NCBI GenBank assembly: GCA_902729315.2
Contig: LR746264.1
Span: 10,633,878 to 10,697,877, forward strand
DNA length: 64,000 nt
Source of the DNA: Spirodela intermedia
Lineage: Eukaryota; Streptophyta; Magnoliopsida; Alismatales; Araceae
Direction: 5' to 3'
In this document: positions 1-10,578 of the stretch, piece after piece
Layout: the number at the start of each line of letters is the position of its first letter
Numbering within the stretch: position 1 is the first letter of the stretch
Made by a program: the position numbers and the translations under genes
The notes under the pieces: model-generated
What the model saw: the letters and a program-made list of their open reading frames with translations, nothing else
The model's database searches: none
Told to the model about the DNA's origin: nothing

Positions 1-1232
1 TTATATTAAAATATTCTTGATTGATAAGAAAAAGACACCTTTATGACATCACTTGGCAAAGGTATTTACATAGTTATTTAACTCTCTCTCATACATGTGG
101 GACACTAGCAAGGGTTTGAATCTCACTATGGCTAAAACTTATATTTTTATTTGATTAACTTGTGATTTTTTATAAAGTGTATGTCAATGATTAAGTCACT
201 ATAATCACTCAATCATTAACGAAAATGTCACCAATGTGATTTGTGAAACATTATTATCAACTATCAAATAATTATAGATAAAATAATCATAAATTTATCA
301 AAAAAATTATCTTTGATTGATTAACGATCAAGCCATCATCAAGAAGAGGATGATCTACTAGGAGATGAGTCATCACCTCTTCAAAACATATCAAATGTGA
401 TGAAGAGGCTCATCGTGCTATGTGGACCTAAAGATAAAACTCTATAAGACATGTCCACCTCCATCCAATTTATCTACATTGGGTGATAGCCACTAAAGAT
501 CTAAAAGTTATCATATTTTTACTCTACCATGTGATAGCAACTGGAGATATGGTGCTTGTGCGCAGGCGCCATGCCGCGCACGGGCGCCATGCATTATGAT
601 TTATAGACTCATTTCATTAATTTTTAGACTTAGCTAGAAGATTTAATGATTGCCCATGTCATCCATATCTAAGTAGATCTTTTGAGGTTATGAGTATTGC
701 ACAATAATCCTTTCAAACATAAAATTCTGGTGATCGATATTGTAAAACTAAAACTCTACATTTTTTACTTTAAAATTATTCTTTTCTTAAATTTGTGAGA
801 TTTTTTATAATCATAATTGGATATTTTGATTTTATAGATCTTAATTTAATCAATTAAATCAGACATAATCATTTATGTAAGAATCAATGGATGGAACTCT
901 ATTTTCTCCTAAATCACATTTTTCAAAGCTTTGACATCATACTAAGGTTTGCACCTAATTTTTTTGTGAGTTTTTAAATATATTTTATTTTCATCATTTG
1001 GTCTAAAAATTATAAAAAAGTGTATTATTTGAAGAAAATTATGAAATCCTTCCATGTATTATCTTACATCCCTCTAGTTAATCTAAAAATTTCTTGCTAT
1101 TTTTTGAAGCTTTTGCTGAATTAGAATTGATTTATTTGTACTAAAGTATTTCTAAAAATATAAAAATTAGTGTTTTTTATTTTTATAAATGTTAAATTAC
1201 ATGATTTATTATACAAAAATTATGTCACATCA
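1..1232 (+). repeat. 3' part of a long LTR (family L), copy 1
   Basis: AT-rich sequence related along most of its length to 15852-17499 (a solo LTR with target-site duplication), to the right part of 7003-9769, and in reverse to 28853-30471. It ends with GTCACATCA, the shared family terminus, and is followed directly by gypsy reverse-transcriptase sequence. It therefore interrupts gypsy copy A just after the FDDILVYS-like motif. Its 5' end lies outside the window, so solo LTR and full element cannot be told apart. No gene is visible here. Confidence 0.6.
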
Positions 1233-2172
1233 ATAGTACAAATTAAGAATTATATCAAGAGCACAAGTGTCAAATTTTATCTATTTTTTACAAGCACCAA
1301 CTTCACATCAACCCAACAAAATGTATCATAGACAAAGCTCACTTATTAGGGCCACCTAATATTTGTAAATGATATTTATATTGATAATGGCAAGGTAGAA
1401 GCTGTCCACTAACTTTTCAGTGTTTCATAGATTTCTCAACTTCACAAGATACCATCAAATGCTTATTACAAGCTATGGCTCCATCATGTGACCTTTGAAT
1501 CAACTATTAAAGAAAAGTGACTTCTAATAGAGCAAGGAGGTAGCCACCACCTTTCAGCACCAAGTGGCACTCACCAACCTACACGTATTGACTCTTTTCA
1601 ATTTCACACAATCATTTGAGCAAGGACAGTCATGTTAGGTCACACTATTTGACCAATGTTCATGTAGATACGTTGATAAATTGTCTTATTCAGCTGGGTC
1701 ATCTCCTCTATTTGATGTCTAATGACAGTGTATGAGCGGGAATTCATAGATATTGTCTTTGAAATTTTGAAGTGGCAGCACTATCTTTTTGGTTGTGAAT
1801 TCATTATTTTTACAGATCAATAGAGCTTAAAGTATATTTTGGAGCATCAACATATCCTATTCAAATATCATATATGGCTATACAAAACAAAGTCTACTGT
1901 AAGATGGGAAAGGACAACAAGGCCACATATGCACTTTAGTGCCAACCACAATCTGGTCAGCCACAACTCATGAATACCATTTGTTTGACAAGGAGCTCAA
2001 CCATGACCCCCACCTTTTTCAAATTCTTTCAACTCTTAAATAGGGAAAAAGTTAGGGGAATTATACACTGCATAGAGGCTTGCTTCTTCACTATGGACAA
2101 TTGGTACTATCGTCAACCTCTTCTCTCATTCCAAAAATTCTGAAGGTATTCCACAATTCAGCCTCAAGTGGT

Positions 2173-3538
2173 TGATACACTAATTTTATATGATAAATAA
2201 GGTAATATATATATAATACATTATATATATATGAATTAGAAGACATTTACTTATCTTGAAAGAATATATAGAAAACTTATGATTAAACTTTGACTTTAGA
2301 TGATTTATATTTATTAATTTATTTGATATTTTAATATTATATGCTAATGTAATCATCCACATTTTATTACCTTTAAATATATTTTATCTTTTCTAATAAT
2401 ATGTTTTTAAGTTATATTTCAAATTATATTTTTTTGTGATTGTTAAAAAAAATAAAATTGTGTTGAAAAATGTGGAAAGTAAGCTAAGGCCCATTGCTTA
2501 GGCTCCAATCCCACTTAGACACATAAAAATGAGATTTAATCCATAGTTTGGCTTAGTCAGCAAGCTCATGTGTCAGCCTTTAAAATCACATCAGCTTGGT
2601 CAAAAAAGTAAGTCTACGAAAATTGAGAAAGAAATAACAACTTACCTTTGAATCCTTTGCATATCAGATCTATTTTTTAGAGATATTAAGGATAAAAAAA
2701 TCATGATTTATTACCAAAATAGAGAGAAACGAATTAGGGGAAAAAAGAGATATCTTGACTGATCATGGCTTCTCCCTTCTCTTGGGAGAGAGGACATCAT
2801 TCTTCTCTTTAGTGACACAAAGAAGTATGGGGAGATTTATCTTCTCAAGTAAATTTCATGATTTTATTTTTTTACTTTTTTAAGTGCTCCCTCTCTTATT
2901 TATACTTCTTTTGAATTTCCTTTAAATTTTTTTCATTGCTTGATTTTTCCTTTGAAGCTCTTCGTCTATGGTGATGAAGCTGCAACGTCATTTTTGAGTA
3001 TTCTCTCTCTTGTTTGATTGTGATTTTTCAATTTCTATATTTCATTTCAATTGATTATATATCATGTGAAGTGATACACATGGTAGGATCAATTATCATT
3101 TTCATTTATAATATTTTGTTTTATTTTTTTAAAATTTTAGTTAGTTATAAATAATACATTCCATCATTTCATCACAAGGGTAAAATTTGTCACCATATTG
3201 TCTTCTCCTTGCTTTTATTTTTGGTTTGGTGAGGTTACTCTTAAGGAGCCCTTGAATGAGCATGAATTGAACATAATCTAGAGGCAATTTAGACATCAAT
3301 AAGAACAAATGAGTGCAACTCTGACAACTTGGCAATAACATAGATCATTTGATCTCTATCTTTAATTTTTAGGTATTTAACTTTTAATAAGTGTTGAGAA
3401 CGAATTGGAAATATATTTTTTCTTTCATTCATGTGGAAACGAACTGAATCCACTAAATTTATTGTTCAAAACATATTTAAAATTTAGTTTAGGAATTATT
3501 AAATTTTAGTCATCTTATAACACAATGATTAAAACCCA
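2173..3538. mobile_element. 1.37-kb insertion between RNase H and integrase, shared with copy B
   Basis: Starts TGATACACTAATTTTA and ends AAAACCCA, so it has LTR-like TG...CA ends. A related block sits at the same internal position of gypsy copy B (27136-28439). It has no coding capacity that I can see; the left part is AT-rich and the right part CT-rich. Because both copies share it, it entered the gypsy element before the two were duplicated. I could not find a convincing target-site duplication, so solo LTR is the best guess but not proven. Confidence 0.5.
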
Positions 3539-4635
3539 CCATTAGCTACTTTGGATTCATGTGCACCTAAAAGCGAATTGATCACTCTCACCAGCATGGT
3601 TCCTATGGCTTCTAAGGTGGATCAAGAGGACATCTTGATGGACTTCATCAAAGTACTTCTCAAATATGAGGGGTTCAACTCTATTCTAGTTGTCATTAAT
3701 AGACTAAGTAAATATGCACACTTCTGCACCCTCAAATATCCCTTCACTTTCGAAATTTATTGCACTCCTCATCAAGGAAAACATGTCCCTAAGAAATTCC
3801 ATCCTCCATCATCATAGACAGAAACCACATATTCATGAGCAATTTTTGGAAAGAGCTATTCAAATTCTAAGGATCATGTCTCTATCAGACGAGCACATAT
3901 CACCCCAAATGGATGGGCAGACCATAGTGGTCAACCACATTCTAGAAGCTTACTTACAATGCCTTATAAGAAAATTCATGCAACAGTTAGCCAAGTGTAT
4001 GGCTGGGGGAAAGTTCTGATTCAGCATAAAATTCAACTGTCCACTAGTACCACTCCCCTCTATGTCATCTATGGGTGCAAGCCTCCCCTCTCCTCTAGTG
4101 TACTTCTCACTTCGGCAATGGACGCAGTTGAACATCAGCTACAAAGTCGCAATGCCTTACTAGAGGAACTAAAGCACCACCTCAATTCTTCCCAGATCCA
4201 TATGAACATGTATGCTGACAAGAAGCGGCAGTAGCTAGAGTTCAGTGTCAGGGACCTTGTCTTCCTGTGTCTCCCTCCCTTCTGGTGAACTTACTCAAAG
4301 GCTAGTCCAATGAAAAATTGAGCTTGGCTACTACGGGCTGTTCATGATCCTCTAGAGGATCAGCCTTATGCATCTCCCAACTTCATGGATATTAAGAAAA
4401 AAATGTCTCTCAGCTTCTATAAGATTATTGATAATATTATCAATCCCCAAATGGATACAAGCCCCATCTCCTCTCTTCACTTGAATATGCCTTTTAGAGT
4501 TTCTCAGCTGCAGAAGTGGATGCCTGCACTTATTTGCAGCTTTAAGTATAGGCGGTCTCTAAATTGGTATGTAATAGACTTTACCTTGACCTACAATTGG
4601 GGTATCAAAATGATTCCTTACCGGAAAATTGTCAG

Positions 4636-6194
4636 GTACTACGACAACGCAGATCGTCTAGCAGAATTGGGAGGCATAAGCATTGATAAATACGTTGCAG
4701 GCTGTATTGTCGTGTTCAATCTCGATACAAAGCAAGTTAAATGGACAAGGGAGCTTGACCTCAGTATTGATACTGGGACTTTCCGTGCATATATGTATTC
4801 TTCCCCGACTGTAGTTGATTTGGATCGTGATGGAAATTTGGACATAATTGTTGGAACTTCCTTTGGGCTTTGTTACGTTTTGGATCATCGTGGTAACTTC
4901 TCTACCTTGTCACTGTCTCTCTTCCACAGTTAGATTCCTTTTTATTTGGAATGCTGTAGTCCTAGCTGTTGTGCATGTTTGTTACTTTGATGTTCAGGAT
5001 TTAAGGTTCAATGTTAATTTGTGGTGAACTGTTGTAATTTACTCTCTTTTTTTGTGGGTTACTTGTAGTGAGAACTTTTTTCTGAGAACGATCTGATTGC
5101 CCTGATATTATTGCCTTACTTATCCTGACCCTGTTCTTAACAGTATCTCTATATCAAAAGTCATGTTCTATTTTGTCACTTATGTTTTTTGGGGCTGGGA
5201 GGTCATTTTACGTTACACTCAATATTTTGTGAGACAAAAACCCTATATTTACTATTTTACGTTGGGGGTTGATAATAGTAGATTACACGCTCAAGTGTAA
5301 TCACTTGATAGTAGGCCCAATGCAAGTGATTACACTTGAATAGAGATGTAGATTTGTATTACAGGAGCTTGTAAAAATGGAATCTTTTTCCTTGGTACTT
5401 TGTTGTTACCATATGATTTTTAAACTGAAGGAAATGCTATATATAAAAAATCAATCTGATTATGTGTTACACGCCAATCAAGACAGTCTCTAACCAATGT
5501 TTATCTTGATAAGATAGTCCTTGAAATGGAATTTCAATCTGAATGTTTGAGAAGATACATGCCAGGTGACTCTATCATAGACACAATAAAATGAGCTTGA
5601 TAATGCATTCATTGAGAATAACTTTTTTAAGTTGATAATGTGCTTAATTTGCATGTTATGAAACACTTCCCATAGGTTAATTGTCACACTGATTCGTTTT
5701 CGAATGTCCCATGACAGTAAGAGGTTTCTTTTTCCTTATCTGTACCGCAAATTTTGGGTCATTATTTTGGTTGTTTGCTTAGTGTTTGTTTGCTGTCATT
5801 TACTACAGCGGCTTAAGCATACGTTGTTAATGTTGGTTATGTTGAAAGCATTAACGTTACATCTTCCTCACCTTGTTTCTCCCTTAAAAACTATGGACTT
5901 TCGTATCATGCACGGACGAAGAAAGTGTAAAGACGCATGCTGAAGATTTTATTTATCACTGTACTGTTAGCAGTTCTATTTTCACACACTATTCCTGCAG
6001 CATATTGTTCTGCATAAACCAATATGATTCTTAACAGAATTGCTTCCTGCATTTAGGTAATGTCAGGGAAAAGTTTCCTCTCGAAATGGCTGAGATTCAA
6101 GCACCTGTCGTAGCAGCAGATGTCAACGATGATGGTAAAATCGAAATAGTGAAAGCTGACGTGCATGGAAATGTTGCTGCTTGGACTGCCCAAG
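4636..6194 (+). pseudogene. DEX1: DEX1 (defective in exine formation 1) gene fragment captured inside a gypsy element
   Basis: Two in-frame exon pieces encode the FG-GAP/integrin-alpha-like part of DEX1, a plant membrane protein needed for pollen-wall patterning. Exon piece 1 (4636-4892) reads [13 protein letters not shown]...[12 protein letters not shown]...[19 protein letters not shown]...YVLDHRG. Piece 2 (6057-about 6194) reads [16 protein letters not shown]...[10 protein letters not shown]...NVAAWTAQG. They are joined by an intact GT-AG intron (4893-6056) in phase 1, and about 280 bp of probable upstream intron precedes piece 1. There are no stops in either piece. The retained intron shows capture at DNA level, not from mRNA. 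The fragment replaces gypsy sequence that is continuous in copy B at about 34635-34655. The rest of DEX1 is absent from the window, so this is a partial, presumably non-functional copy. DEX1 identity is from remembered family sequence. Confidence 0.85.
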
Positions 6195-6502
6195 GACCTA
6201 TTGGCCTAAGACCTATTGGCCTCTTCCAACATCCACCCGATCTTCCACATGTTGCAACTCGAAAAAGGCATAGGCCCAATGTCAATAGACACCCAAGCTC
6301 TGCTGCCTCCCACCTTCAAACCCAATGACAAATTCAACCCAGTAGCACTCCTCGACATAAGGCAAACCCACATGAACTTGAGGTGCTCATTCAATGGGAA
6401 GATTACCCAATTCCGTATCTACATGAGAAGCTGCTCGCAACATATTACAAAGGTTTTCCCTCTTTTCCCTTGAATACATGTAAGGCTCTGAGGAGGGAGT
6501 AT

Positions 6503-6945
6503 TGATGGGTATTAGCAAACTTAGGACCCTCAACCACCAAATAAAATGAAGTCTAAATGACCATTAATTGCTGCTAGCCTGACATGACCCATCAACAATT
6601 ATATACCATCAAGTAATGACCACCAAAAGTAAATGGTAATGTAAATCTTGCGAAGTGGTGGCTAGAAATAGAATGCCTCAATGGAAGATGGGCCTCGACA
6701 GAGTAGTCAAGAAACAAGAGATTGGTCATCTCTAAGTTGGTCATTATCTAGAGTAGATTGTGAGCTCCCCTTCTTCAGTCCATGCACAAAACTTCCTCCC
6801 ATCTTTATTGTATTCCATTCCGCTGTATTCTAGTATCTTCAAAGACTTCTGTGTTTCCACCCAGTAGGTTCCATGCTGAGTAATAATCTAAGATTATTTC
6901 CCTATCTCTTGAGCATTCCCTTTCCCCTTTCACCATGTTCCATCA
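6503..6945 (+). repeat. 3' LTR of gypsy copy A
   Basis: Begins TGATGGG right after a purine tract (AGGAGGGAG, polypurine tract) and ends CCATCA. Clearly related to 34944-35370 and 23436-23882. The five bases after it are CTATC, identical to the target-site duplication of copy B, and the following flank (attgcttgcttgcaacat...) also matches the copy B flank. The LTR plus host flank was therefore copied as a block and is not an independent insertion. Confidence 0.8.
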
Positions 6946-7002
6946 CTATCATTGCTTGCTTGCAACATTACTATGCATATTTGGGAGAATGAACACCATA
7001 CA

Positions 7003-7993
7003 AGATAAAGATATACCCACTAGCCAATCAGGCCTATAAACGAGTTAGAAGTATAGTTGTGGGGACCTATTGATAAGTTCAGCACGCACACAAGTTGGAG
7101 TCACAATCGAGTGGAGTCATGAGCTAGGGGCTCAAGTGGTTCAAGATCGATTGAGGCACGAGTGCATCACTATACTTCCACATCACTAATGTCTAATGGG
7201 TGTGAGGTGAAGAGTGGTTGTACACATGTGGGAGAGAGTACATTGATGACAAACACATATACTGATGTGTCTCAAACATCATAAAACAATCAATATGAGA
7301 CTAAACCAACACAAATGCTAGCTAGTAGGTTTTTTATTTTCTTATATCAAAAATCTTTTGACTTATAAGTAGAAAATGTGATGCGTGACAAATTTAGGAA
7401 ATCAAATTATCCCTTTGGATTGAGGCATATTAAATTCAGGTTTGTAAAGAAAGGACTTTAAGACTTTCAAAGTGGGGTTTTAAATCTCTATGCCTGATCT
7501 CGTAATTAAGAAAAGTTGAGATTATTTTAATTACTTTAATTAGAGTTATTCCTTCAATGAATCAGGGAAGACTTATTTTGGAGGAATGAATCACCAAACT
7601 TTAGAATTTAGTGGCTATCTTATGGGTACTCACTTCTAAAGCAAGGGAGGATAAATCACCACAATAACTTAGATGTAAAGGTATCTTATTAGACCACTTA
7701 AAAACTCTTGATGATTATTAGAGTAGGTGGTTTGATCCTATCTTAGAGTTCCATGCTTTTGAGAAGAAGATGAATGGAGAGGAAGAAAGAAAGAAAAGAA
7801 TAAAGGAGAAGACTCTCCTAGATCTGAAGAGGAAGAAGAGAGAGAATTTAGTGGAATATGGAGAAGAAATGAAAAGTAGTGAAGACCAGGGAAGAGATTA
7901 TAAGGGAAAGAAGATGGGAGAGAACAAAAGTGAGAGGGAGAGATGGAAATAGAGACGCAAAGGAGGTGAGAGAGAGGAGGACGAATGAAAGAG

Positions 7994-8039
<46 letters not shown>

Positions 8040-9769
8040 GTGCGATGAGGTACCATAAAAGAGGAGAGAAAACAAGGTGGTTATTGTGCCGACGGCGGGA
8101 GAGAGAGAAAAGGGGCGAAATGAGGGCACCAGCAGGAGAGAGAGAAAATAGACGGGTGGTGACGGGTAGCGGCGAGAAGGTGGGAACTGGAACGACGGGA
8201 CGGACGGCGTTGAGGCGGAATGGTAGTGGCAAGGCGGACGGCGAGGAGGCGGAAAAGGCGACGTCGGGGCTGACGGCGAGGAGGCAGATGGAGATGACGA
8301 GTGATGGCGAGGAGGCAGAAGGTGGCAACGAGCGATGGCGAGGAGGCGGATGGTGGTGACATTGGGGGAGAGAAAGGAAGAGGGTTTCGCGACAGGAAAG
8401 CCGGAAGGGTGAAGGGTGGTGACGGCAGGCATTGGCAAGGAGGTGGAAAAGGGGACGATGAGGCGGACGGAGAGGAGGCGGAACGTTGGCAACGAGGTGA
8501 GCGGCAAGGAGGTAGAGAGAAAGAGGAAAAAAGAAATAGGAGAAGAGATAGAAGGAACGAAAGGGAAGAGGATTCCGGCGGAGGAGAACGGGAAGAAGGG
8601 GAAAAGAAGATGGGAGAAGGATGAGATGAGATGAAAGGTAATTTCAAATTATTCCATGCATTATGTTTAGATAGTACTTCATCTCACATCTATAGAGGGA
8701 GGAGATCTAATTAAATTATAATTTTTCTCCATAACATTGGTCAACGATTTAGTTGCCAAAATCACTCAATCATCAATGAAAGTTTTGTTAACACTATTTA
8801 CAGATCATTTGTTAGTAATTAAGAATTTTAAATATTATAATCACATTTTTTTAAAGTAAATTATCTCTAGTTGATCAACAAACATGTCATCATTGAAAAT
8901 AGAATGATCAATTGAGAAATTAGTCACCGTGTCTTCAAAATATATAAAATGTGATGAAGAGCCTCATCTTGTTACGTGGACTTAAGGATGAAGCTCCTTA
9001 AGTTGTGTTGCACCTCTATTGAACTCATCTCTATTGGGTGACAACTATAAGATAATTGAAAGTCACCAAATTTTTACTCTATTGAGTGACAATTGTTATA
9101 GATCGTTTGTCAATTAATTTCATCAATTTTAAGACTTGACAAAAAGATCTAGAAATTGTCAATGTTAATAATGTCTAAGAAAAACCTTTAGAGGCTATGG
9201 ACATTACGCAAAAATTCTCTCAAATGTTTAAAATTTTAACAATCATCGTTACAATGCCAAAACTCTATCTTCATGCTTTAAACTTAATTCTTCTTTAGAT
9301 TAGTGAGATTTTGTGTGATTTTAAGTTTTGAAAATTATTTTTAATAAATTATAATTCTTTTAACTTTAATCTTAATTTAATCAATTAAATCATCTATAAT
9401 CATTTACATAACAATTATTTAGTGGAATTTTATTTCTACTCAAATCACATTCATTTGGGTGTCGACATCACCCTAACATTTGCACTCAAAATTTTATTTT
9501 TTGATGAATTTTTAAATATATTTTTTCATCATCATTTAGTCTAAAAATCATAAAAAAATATATTATTTGAATAAAATTATAAAAAAATGACTTGCTATTA
9601 TCTTACATCCTTGTGATAGATTTGTAATTTTATATTATTTTAAGAATATTTTATCAAATTATAAATCATATATTTATACTAAACTATTTTTAAAATTTGA
9701 AAATTGATATTTTTTGGCTTTATAATTTTAAATTTATGTGATTTATTATACAACAATTGAGTCACATCA
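7003..9769 (+). repeat. Family L LTR, copy 2, expanded by an internal insertion
   Basis: Left part (about 7003-7350) resembles 16070-16310. Right part (about 8670-9769) resembles 16430-17479 and ends GTCACATCA. The middle (about 7360-8660) is absent from the other copies and includes a purine-rich block. The expected TG start is not recognisable, so the left end is eroded. No gene is seen. Confidence 0.55.
7741..8640. repeat. Purine-rich low-complexity block with degenerate minisatellite
   Basis: Strongly G/A-rich plus strand, with a (GA)n run at about 7993-8037. At about 8210-8500 a degenerate, roughly 40-bp motif built around GGCGAGGAGGCGGA recurs several times. Long open frames here (Ser/Pro/Leu-rich on minus, Arg/Glu/Gly-rich on plus) are by-products of composition, because more than one frame is open on each strand. 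Confidence 0.7.
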
Positions 9770-9988
9770 AGGGAGATTCAAACTTGAGTCAAAGGATATA
9801 AATGGCAAAAATAAAAACTAAGTGAAACATATAGGAAAAACAAATGATGATAAGCTCGACTTCTATTTGATCTTGAAGCTCTTTATCAAATAAAGGCCAC
9901 ATGTGAGATTATCCAAAAACCACCTCTCGTCATCCCAACTATGACCTCAAACATCATCACACCATTGATGGCCTCTCTCTCCCTCTCT

Positions 9989-10034
<46 letters not shown>

Positions 10035-10158
10035 TTAGATATTATTATTTCCACTCAGAAACTATCACCGACATCTATCGCCTAAGCATATATTTTTACA
10101 AAACCAAAAAACACAAACTTCTAACTAAGAGAAAGGAAAAAGAATAAAAAATTATGAC
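9770..10158. other. Relic of the beta-tubulin/ProT intergenic region (unit 0) with (CT)n-(TA)n microsatellite
   Basis: About 9830-9990 is related to 36270-36480, the stretch upstream of the beta-tubulin relic of unit 2 (shared landmarks include gatgataagctcgact and tgatcttga). About 9971-10033 is a (CT)n run passing into (TA)n. The downstream piece near 10060-10100 carries the tcaccgacatctatcg motif of the promoter repeat family. The ProT promoter and exons 1-6 expected to the right are missing, so the unit has suffered a large deletion. Confidence 0.5.
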
Positions 10159-10398
10159 ATCCTAGCCACAAGACAAGGGATGGATAAGAGCCATGCCTTC
10201 TCTTTCCATAGCCTATGGTTCAGAGTGGCCATGAGAGGGGGCAACCTGGCCATAAACATGATGGTGGCTGCCTTGTAGTCGTTCTTTGTGGAGTTCATGA
10301 GTCTTGTTGGTGTCCTGAACACCTTCACCCTCACCTTCATCCTGGCCAACCACATGTATCTAATGGTGAAAGAAAAGCAAGATCTTGGCTCTACAATG
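10159..10398 (+). pseudogene. Proline-transporter exon 7 relic, 5' part
   Basis: Aligns with ProT2 exon 7 (about 41654-41893): the stretches encoding [18 protein letters not shown], then FVEFMSLVGVLNTFTLTFILANHMYL in place of [27 protein letters not shown]. It has an in-frame stop where the gene encodes ALLPF, and a frame change. It is cut at 10403 by the copia element, and its continuation lies at 15356-15475 on the other side. Upstream exons are absent. It is the remains of unit 0 of the array. Confidence 0.85.
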
Positions 10399-10403
10399 GA
10401 CAT

Positions 10404-10578
10404 TGTTAGAACAAGCCCATTGGGCCCACCAAGCCCAATGGACATGTATCTAATGTCCCTATTCTTCCTCCACGATCTCCACCTCTCCCTTTCTCTCTCT
10501 TTCTTCCCTTATTCCATATCACCTCATGTACTCTTCTTCAATCATCTATTCTAGAGTTTTCTCTTCTTCTTGTCAACA
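10404..10578 (+). repeat. 5' LTR of the copia element
   Basis: Starts TGTTAGAACAAGCCCATTGG and ends TTGTCAACA; 175 bp. Related over its length to the 3' LTR, with many substitutions and an internal difference near 10440-10460, so the insertion is old. The primer-binding site abuts it without spacer. Confidence 0.9.

Larger units (their letters stand above)
1233..6945 (+). mobile_element. Degenerate Ty3/gypsy retrotransposon, copy A (left-truncated)
   Basis: Colinear with gypsy copy B (23436-35370). 1233-2172 matches the RT/RNase H part near 26180-27135. 3545-4350 carries the integrase core (MDFI...LSKYAHF around 3640-3720) and the downstream IN region. 6208-6500 carries the chromodomain-like tail (HELEVLIQWEDYPIP, near 6370-6410). 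6503-6945 is the 3' LTR. All frames are broken by stops and shifts, so it is not autonomous. Three interruptions are visible: the LTR fragment at 1-1232, a 1.37-kb insertion at 2173-3538 shared with copy B, and a host DEX1 fragment at about 4355-6194 that copy B lacks. Family placement (chromovirus-like) is inferred from domain order and the C-terminal motif. Confidence 0.8.

Noticed and set aside
7738-8647. Several long open frames on both strands (Ser/Pro/Leu-rich and Arg/Glu-rich)
   Set aside because: They arise from purine-rich low-complexity DNA; overlapping frames on both strands are open and no domain is recognisable.
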